Assembly (NCBI GenBank): GCA_005778045.1 | Contig: SXKQ01000070.1 | Coordinates: forward strand, 1-11,916 | Source of the DNA: Planctomycetia bacterium | Lineage (GTDB): Bacteria > Planctomycetota > UBA1135 > GCA-002686595 | Direction: 5' to 3' | DNA: 11,916 nt | In this document: positions 7,503 through 11,916 of the stretch, piece by piece | Numbering within the stretch: position 1 is the first letter of the stretch | Layout: the number at the start of each line of letters is the position of its first letter | Notes under the pieces: model-generated | Databases searched by the model: none | Seen by the model: only the letters and a program-made list of their open reading frames with translations | Told to the model about the DNA's origin: nothing | Made by a program: the position numbers and the translations under genes

Positions 7503-8780
7503 ATGTCGACCGCTCCCAAAGTCAAAGCCCCGATGGACGAGTTCAACCCCTTCCAGGCCATGGCCCAGCGCTTCGATGTCGCGTCCGACAAGCTCGGACT
7601 CGACGAAGGCCTGCGCGAGGTGCTGCGGACGCCGGACAAGGAACTCACGGTCGCCATCCCGGTGATGATGGACAGCGGCAAGCTCAAGGTCTTCACGGGC
7701 TACCGCGTGCAGCACAACTTCTCGCGCGGTCCGTGCAAGGGCGGCATCCGCTACGCGCCCGACGTGCACCTCGACGAGGTACGCGCGCTCGCGGCGTGGA
7801 TGACGTGGAAGTGCTCGGTCGTCGACGTGCCGTTCGGCGGCGGCAAGGGCGGCGTGATCTGCGATCCGCGCCAGCTGTCGAAGGGCGAGCTCGAGCGCAT
7901 CACCCGTCGCTACACCACCGGCATCATGGACCTGCTCGGTCCTGACCGCGACGTGCCCGCTCCGGACGTCAACACCAACGAGCAGACCATGGCGTGGCTC
8001 ATGGACACGTGGTCGATGCACGTGCGCCGCACCGAGCCGGCCATCGTCACGGGCAAGCCGCTGGCGCTCGGCGGCTCGAAGGGCCGCACGGAAGCGACCG
8101 GCCGCGGCGTGATGATCGTGACCCGCGAAGCGCTGAAGAAGCTCGGCCTGCGCCCGGAGAACGCGCGCGTGGTCGTGCAGGGCTCGGGCAACGTGGGCGG
8201 CATCGGCGCGATGCTGCTCGCGCGCGAGGGCATGAAGGTCGTGTCGATCAGCGATATCTACGGCGCGATCCACAACGAGAAGGGGCTCGACATCCCCGAC
8301 GTGCTCGCCTACCTCAAGCAGAACAAGAAGCTCGAGGGCTACGCGAAGGCCGAGCACATCCCGAGCGCCGCGCAGCTCGAACTCGACTGCGACGTGCTCG
8401 TGCCCGCCGCGACCGAGAACCAGCTCACCAGCAAGAACGCCGAGCGCATCAAGGCCAAGCTCGTCGTCGAGGGCGCGAACGGCCCGACGACCGTGCTTGC
8501 CGACCAAATCCTCGAGCGCCGCGGCGTGATGGTCGTGCCCGACATCCTCGCCAACGCGGGCGGCGTGACGGTCTCCTACTTCGAATGGGTGCAGGACCGC
8601 GCCGGCTACTTCTGGACCGAGGAAGTCGTCAATTCGCGTCTAGAACACGTGATGACCACGTCGTTCGCCGCCGTCGAGGAGACCGCGCGCAAGCACAACG
8701 CATCGCTGCGCATCGGCTCTTACATCCTCGCCGTCGGTCGCGTCGCGAACGTGTACCAGATGCGCGGCACCTACGCCTGA
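7503..8780 (+). CDS. gdhA: Glutamate dehydrogenase, catalytic (Glu/Leu/Phe/Val dehydrogenase family)
   Basis: A 425-residue cytosolic hexamer-type glutamate dehydrogenase that interconverts glutamate with 2-oxoglutarate and ammonium using NAD(P). Its length is normal for the small bacterial class. Active-site residues match the Clostridium symbiosum enzyme in identity and spacing: K79 in CKGGIR (K89 there), K103 in MTWKC (K113), catalytic K115 in PFGGGKGG (K125) and D155 in PAPDVNT (D165). The Rossmann fingerprint is QGSGNVGG (226-233). [17 protein letters not shown] (from 348) supplies N351 and S358, the latter at the position of the serine that contacts the substrate side-chain carboxylate. 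Whether NAD or NADP is used cannot be told. ATG 7503 gives a normal N-terminus that aligns with that of the downstream paralogue; the Shine-Dalgarno is poor (GAGGCGG, rather far upstream). It is followed after 17 bp by an altered paralogue, with which it probably forms an operon and perhaps a mixed hexamer. Confidence 0.96.
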   Translation: MSTAPKVKAPMDEFNPFQAMAQRFDVASDKLGLDEGLREVLRTPDKELTVAIPVMMDSGKLKVFTGYRVQHNFSRGPCKGGIRYAPDVHLDEVRALAAWMTWKCSVVDVPFGGGKGGVICDPRQLSKGELERITRRYTTGIMDLLGPDRDVPAPDVNTNEQTMAWLMDTWSMHVRRTEPAIVTGKPLALGGSKGRTEATGRGVMIVTREALKKLGLRPENARVVVQGSGNVGGIGAMLLAREGMKVVSISDIYGAIHNEKGLDIPDVLAYLKQNKKLEGYAKAEHIPSAAQLELDCDVLVPAATENQLTSKNAERIKAKLVVEGANGPTTVLADQILERRGVMVVPDILANAGGVTVSYFEWVQDRAGYFWTEEVVNSRLEHVMTTSFAAVEETARKHNASLRIGSYILAVGRVANVYQMRGTYA

Positions 8781-8797
8781 TGCGGAGCCACCACACG

Positions 8798-10090
8798 ATG
8801 AGCTCTCCGCAGGTAAGCTCGACTACGCCGCAGCTCGATTCGGAGAACCCGTTCGCCACGATGATGGCGAGTTTCGACGAGGCTGCGCGGCTGGCCTCGA
8901 TCGCCCCGGGCGAGTACCGCATCCTGCGGCAGCCCGACCGGGAGCTCGCGGTCTCCGTGCCCGTCACGCTCGACGACGGCACGGTCGAGGTCCTCGAAGG
9001 CTGGCGTGTCCAGCACAACGCGGGACTCGGCCCCTACTTCGGGCCGCTGCGGCTCGACGGAAACCTCAAGCTCGACGACCTGCGCGCGCTCGCGGGCTGG
9101 ATGACGTGGAAGTGCGCGTTGCTCGGCGTGCCGTTCGGCGGCGCGGCGGGCGGCCTGCGCATCGACCGCGACAGCGTGAGCCCGGCCGTGCTCGAGCGGG
9201 CCGTGCGCCGCTACATCGCCAACCTGCACGACGTGATCGGGCCGGACCGCGACGTGTTCACGCCCGAGAAGGCGCGCGACGAGCGCGTCATGGCGTGGAT
9301 CATGGACACGGTGTCGATGCACAAGCGCCACACGACGAATGCCGTGGTCGCGGGCAAGCCCGCGGTTCTGGGCGGCACTCGCCACGGCCACGACGCAACC
9401 GCGCAGGGCCTGCGCTTCGTCGCTTCGCGCGCGGCGACGCGCGCGCGGCTCGGTCACGAGCGCGGAGGGCCGTCGGTGATCATCCAGGGCGCCGGCATGG
9501 TCGGCGGCAACCTCGCACGCATCCTGCAGGACTGCGACTGGCGCGTGGTCGGTCTCTCGGATGTCACCGGGGGCGTGTTCAACGCGAACGGCCTCGACAT
9601 CCGCAAGCTGCTCGAAGCGCGCGGCCCCAACGCAACGATCACCGAGACGAAGGGCGACTTCGAGCACGTGAGCGATGAGGAGTTGCTGCTGCGACCCTGC
9701 GACGTGCTCATCCCCTGCGCGGTTGGCAACGCGATCACGATGCGCAACGTCGAAGCCGTGCTGGCGAAGATGGTGATCGAGGGCGCGCACAGCGCCGTGT
9801 CCGCGGTCGCCGATCGGCGCCTGCGCGAGCGCGGCATCACCGTCGTACCCGACATCCTTGCGCGCGGCGGCGACACGGTCGTCGCGTACTTCGAGTGGGT
9901 GCAGAACCGCATGGGCTACGCGTGGCTCGAGGGCGACGTGCTCAAGCGCATCGAGCGCTTTGTCGGCGATGCGTGGGAACGCGTGGTGGCCGAAGAGGAA
10001 GCTCGCAAAGTCTCGCTGCGCACCGCGGCGCACATCGTCGCAGTCACGCGCGTCGCGGGCGCGGACCGCCTGCGCGGCCTGTACGCCTGA
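8798..10090 (+). CDS. Glutamate dehydrogenase-like pseudoenzyme (likely regulatory subunit)
   Basis: A 430-residue full-length paralogue of the preceding dehydrogenase, collinear throughout with no frameshift. The fold-level motifs remain: K105 in MTWKC, a modified Rossmann motif GAGMVGG (231-237), and AYFEWVQNRMGYAW near the C-terminus. The catalytic centre is gone. Relative to the upstream gene, K79 is F81 (LGPYFGPLR), catalytic K115 is A117 (PFGGAAGG), D155 is E157 (FTPEKARD), the Asn of GSGNVGG is M234, N351 is R356 and S358 is A363. It should not deaminate glutamate. By analogy with the Thermus thermophilus GdhA/GdhB pair, it may join the active subunit and carry an effector site. ATG 8798 is preferred: GGAG lies at 8784-8787, and MSSPQV aligns with the MSTAPKV start of the paralogue. 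An in-frame ATG at 8780, overlapping the upstream TGA, is the alternative and would add six residues. The inactive reading is strong; the regulatory role is inferred. Confidence 0.92.
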   Translation: MSSPQVSSTTPQLDSENPFATMMASFDEAARLASIAPGEYRILRQPDRELAVSVPVTLDDGTVEVLEGWRVQHNAGLGPYFGPLRLDGNLKLDDLRALAGWMTWKCALLGVPFGGAAGGLRIDRDSVSPAVLERAVRRYIANLHDVIGPDRDVFTPEKARDERVMAWIMDTVSMHKRHTTNAVVAGKPAVLGGTRHGHDATAQGLRFVASRAATRARLGHERGGPSVIIQGAGMVGGNLARILQDCDWRVVGLSDVTGGVFNANGLDIRKLLEARGPNATITETKGDFEHVSDEELLLRPCDVLIPCAVGNAITMRNVEAVLAKMVIEGAHSAVSAVADRRLRERGITVVPDILARGGDTVVAYFEWVQNRMGYAWLEGDVLKRIERFVGDAWERVVAEEEARKVSLRTAAHIVAVTRVAGADRLRGLYA

Positions 10091-10116
10091 GGCCCGAACC
10101 GGCCACGGATCCAGCG

Positions 10117-10153
10117 CGGGGCCCGCCGGGGTGCGGGCCCCGAGCATTTTTTT
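10117..10153 (+). terminator. Intrinsic (Rho-independent) terminator of the gdh operon
   Basis: A 10-bp perfect stem, CGGGGCCCGC (10117-10126) with GCGGGCCCCG (10133-10142), encloses a six-base loop. Four bases later comes a run of seven T (10147-10153). It begins 26 bases after the stop of the dehydrogenase-like pseudoenzyme, so it ends that unit and insulates the downstream permease. Confidence 0.9.
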
Positions 10154-10254
10154 CGTCCCCCTTTCGGGATCGGAAACGGGACGCGTTGACCCGCGGACCC
10201 GGGAGGCAGGATCCGCCATGGGCCACCCGATAGAGTGCGAGCCAAGGCACCTCC
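10154..10254 (+). promoter_or_regulatory. Probable promoter region of the SLC13-type permease
   Basis: These 101 bases between a strong terminator and the permease start should contain its promoter. TTGACC at 10186-10191 resembles a -35 box, but no matching -10 hexamer lies 16-18 bases further on, so no exact promoter is claimed. AAGG at 10244-10247, seven bases before the ATG, is the likely ribosome-binding site. Confidence 0.4.
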
Positions 10255-11916
10255 ATGACCTGGGAAAGCTGGTTCACGCTCGCCGTGCTCGCCGTGATGG
10301 TGGTCGCGCTCGCGCGCAACATCGCCACCGACCTCGCGATGGTCGCCGTGGTCGGCGTGTTCATGACGGCCGGCCTCGTCTCGGACAAGTTCCCGAGCGC
10401 CAACAAGCTCGTCGCGGGACTCGGCAACGAGGCGCTGGTCACAGTGCTCGTGCTCTACGTCGTCGTCGCGGGCCTCTCGCGGACGGGAGCGATGAGCCTC
10501 GTCACTCGGCCCCTGCTCGGGCGGCCAAAGAACGTCACGGCGGCCCAGCTACGGCTGATGATCCCGTGCGCGAGCCTGTCGGCGTTCCTGAACAACACGC
10601 CCATCGTCGCCATGTTCATGCCGGTCGTGAGCGACCTCTCCAAGCGCACCGGCATCGCGCCCTCGAAACTGTTCATCCCGCTCTCGTACGCGACGATCCT
10701 CGGCGGCGTCTGCACGCTGATCGGCACGAGCACGAACATGGTCGTGTACGGCCTAGCGGTCGCCGAGAGCGGCAGGCGCGACGTGTTCAACATGTTCGAC
10801 CTCGCCTGGGTCGGTGTGCCGTGCGCGATCGTGGGCATCGCGTTCCTCGTGATCACCGGGCGCTGGCTGCTCCCCGAGCGCAAGCCGTCGATCTCCGTCA
10901 GCAGCGACCCGCGCGAGTACACGGTCGAGATGGAGGTCGAGCCAGGCAGCGGGCTCGTGGGTCAGACGATCGAGGCCGCCGGCCTGCGCGGCTTGCCGGG
11001 CATGTACCTCGCCGAGATCGAGCGCGAGGGGCGCGTGCTCCCGGCCGTGTCGTCGAGCGAGGTGCTGGGCGCGAGCGACCGGCTCGTCTTCGTCGGCATC
11101 GTCGACTCGGTGCTCGACCTGCAGAAGCTGCGCGGGCTGCGCCCCGCGACCAACCAGGTGTTCAAGCTCGACGCGCCGCGCTCCGAACGCTGCATGATCG
11201 AGGCCGTGGTCTCGCCCCAGTGCCCGCTCGTAGGCCAGACGATCCGCGACGGTAAGTTCCGCGCGGTCTACAACGCCGCAGTGATCGCCGTGGCACGTCA
11301 GGGCGAGCGCCTGCGCCAGAAGATCGGCGACATCGAGCTCAAGGCTGGCGACACGCTGCTGCTCGAGGCGCACCCGACCTTTGCCGACCAGCAGCGGAAC
11401 TCGCGCGACTTCTTCCTCGTCTCGCGCCTCGAGAACTCGACCCCGCCGGGTCACGAGAAGGCTTGGCTCGCCATCGGCATCCTCGTCGCGATGATCGTCG
11501 TCGCGGGTTTCGAGTGGCTCTCCATGGTGCACGCGGGCCTGCTCGCCGCGGGCGCCATGCTCGTCACCGGCTGCTGCAACGCCTCCACCGCGCGGCGCAG
11601 CATCGACTGGGAAGTGCTGATCACGATCGCGGCTGCGCTCGGCATCGGCGAGACCATGCGCTCGACCGGACTGGCGGCCGAGATCGCTAACGGCGCGATC
11701 GGCGCGATCGGCGAGCGCCCGCTTGCAGTGCTGGTCGGCGTGTACGCGGTGACGATGCTACTGACGGAGCTGCTGAGCAACAACGCGACCGCCGCGCTGA
11801 TGTACCCCATCGCGATGGCCACCGCCTCCAAGCTCGGCGTGGACTACCACCCGTTCTTGATCGCGATCATGTTCGCGGCGTCCTGCGGCTTCGCGACGCC
11901 CTTCGGCTACCAGACC
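10255..11916 (+). CDS. SLC13/DASS-family permease with two RCK_C (TrkA-C) domains, 3' end cut by window
   Basis: 554 residues are visible with no stop; the gene runs off the window. It is an inner-membrane anion/sodium symporter-like protein of the SLC13 (DASS) family. The first membrane half (1-207) holds SAFLNNTPIVAMFMP (from 109) and LIGTSTN (155-161), the re-entrant hairpin and anion-site motifs. Two consecutive RCK_C domains follow (about 222-293 and 313-391), each with a PxxxLVGQTI or GSGLVGQTI start and ending in GDTLLLEA or SDRLVFVG. The second membrane half starts near 403 and has TELLSNNATAALMYP (504-518) and ATPFGYQT at the window end, mirroring the first-half motifs. This architecture is that of the SAC1/SLT-type sulfate transporters and many bacterial relatives; sulfate is a candidate but dicarboxylates are not excluded. 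The RCK_C domains probably sense a ligand in the cytoplasm. The start has AAGG seven bases upstream. Confidence 0.92.
   Translation, partial: MTWESWFTLAVLAVMVVALARNIATDLAMVAVVGVFMTAGLVSDKFPSANKLVAGLGNEALVTVLVLYVVVAGLSRTGAMSLVTRPLLGRPKNVTAAQLRLMIPCASLSAFLNNTPIVAMFMPVVSDLSKRTGIAPSKLFIPLSYATILGGVCTLIGTSTNMVVYGLAVAESGRRDVFNMFDLAWVGVPCAIVGIAFLVITGRWLLPERKPSISVSSDPREYTVEMEVEPGSGLVGQTIEAAGLRGLPGMYLAEIEREGRVLPAVSSSEVLGASDRLVFVGIVDSVLDLQKLRGLRPATNQVFKLDAPRSERCMIEAVVSPQCPLVGQTIRDGKFRAVYNAAVIAVARQGERLRQKIGDIELKAGDTLLLEAHPTFADQQRNSRDFFLVSRLENSTPPGHEKAWLAIGILVAMIVVAGFEWLSMVHAGLLAAGAMLVTGCCNASTARRSIDWEVLITIAAALGIGETMRSTGLAAEIANGAIGAIGERPLAVLVGVYAVTMLLTELLSNNATAALMYPIAMATASKLGVDYHPFLIAIMFAASCGFATPFGYQT

Noticed and set aside
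7994..8797. Open frame continuous with the pseudoenzyme and reaching far into the first dehydrogenase
   Set aside because: It is a high-GC shadow frame (Arg/Gly/His-rich) overlapping a gene with clear catalytic motifs. The pseudoenzyme aligns to its paralogue only from 8798.
8798..10090. Second dehydrogenase as a decaying pseudogene
   Set aside because: It is full length with no frameshift or stop, has good start context, and keeps structural motifs while losing only active-site and ligand-site residues, which fits a maintained pseudoenzyme better than decay.
10186..10214. TTGACC followed 17 bases later by a hexamer, as a sigma-70 promoter
   Set aside because: The second hexamer (GGATCC) has no likeness to TATAAT, so only a general promoter region is claimed.
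10218..11255. ATG at 10218 preceded by GGAGG, opening a long plus-strand frame
   Set aside because: The frame is out of register with the SLC13 permease, its translation is low-complexity Arg/Ala/His sequence, and the real gene has membrane helices and family motifs. The GGAGG is probably coincidental.
1..11916. tRNA, rRNA, CRISPR arrays, insertion sequences or phage genes
   Set aside because: I looked on both strands and saw no spaced direct repeats, transposase or integrase motifs, or RNA gene signatures.

Overview
The window is a GC-rich (roughly 70% by eye), densely packed bacterial segment. LPS-core genes (two GT9 heptosyltransferases and a WaaP-like kinase) show a Gram-negative-type outer membrane. 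The mix of these genes with an STT3-like membrane glycosyltransferase and a pair of tandem glutamate dehydrogenases would suit a high-GC Planctomycetota, Myxococcota or similar deltaproteobacterial lineage, but the sequence alone does not settle the phylum.

Left part (1-7258, all minus strand). Read in the direction of transcription: a WaaP/Kdo-type lipopolysaccharide kinase, a WaaF-like heptosyltransferase, a second GT9 heptosyltransferase-like protein, a GT39/PMT-like polytopic glycosyltransferase, an STT3/AglB-like polytopic protein, and, 37 bp further on, an enoyl-CoA hydratase/isomerase cut by the window edge. The first five genes are joined by four consecutive 4-bp stop/start overlaps (ATGA, GTGA, GTGA, GTGA). 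These overlaps fix three GTG starts and point to one translationally coupled surface-glycan operon. The STT3-like protein keeps most family landmarks, but its WWDYG-equivalent reads LWGQG.

Middle (7259-7502). A divergent intergenic region with three short GC-rich inverted repeats that would lie in the leader of the rightward genes. I see no clear sigma-70 promoter.

Right part (7503-10153, plus strand). Two tandem glutamate dehydrogenase paralogues separated by 17 bp. The first has a full set of catalytic residues. The second keeps the fold and length, but the substrate-binding lysine, the catalytic lysine and the catalytic aspartate are all replaced (Phe, Ala, Glu). It therefore looks like a non-catalytic partner, analogous to the regulatory GdhA / catalytic GdhB pair of Thermus thermophilus. 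A strong intrinsic terminator closes this two-gene unit. This pair is the most interesting item in the window.

Right end (10255-11916, plus strand). A SLC13/DASS-type permease with two RCK_C (TrkA-C) domains inserted between its membrane halves, truncated by the window edge. It sits downstream of the terminator and is probably a separate transcription unit.
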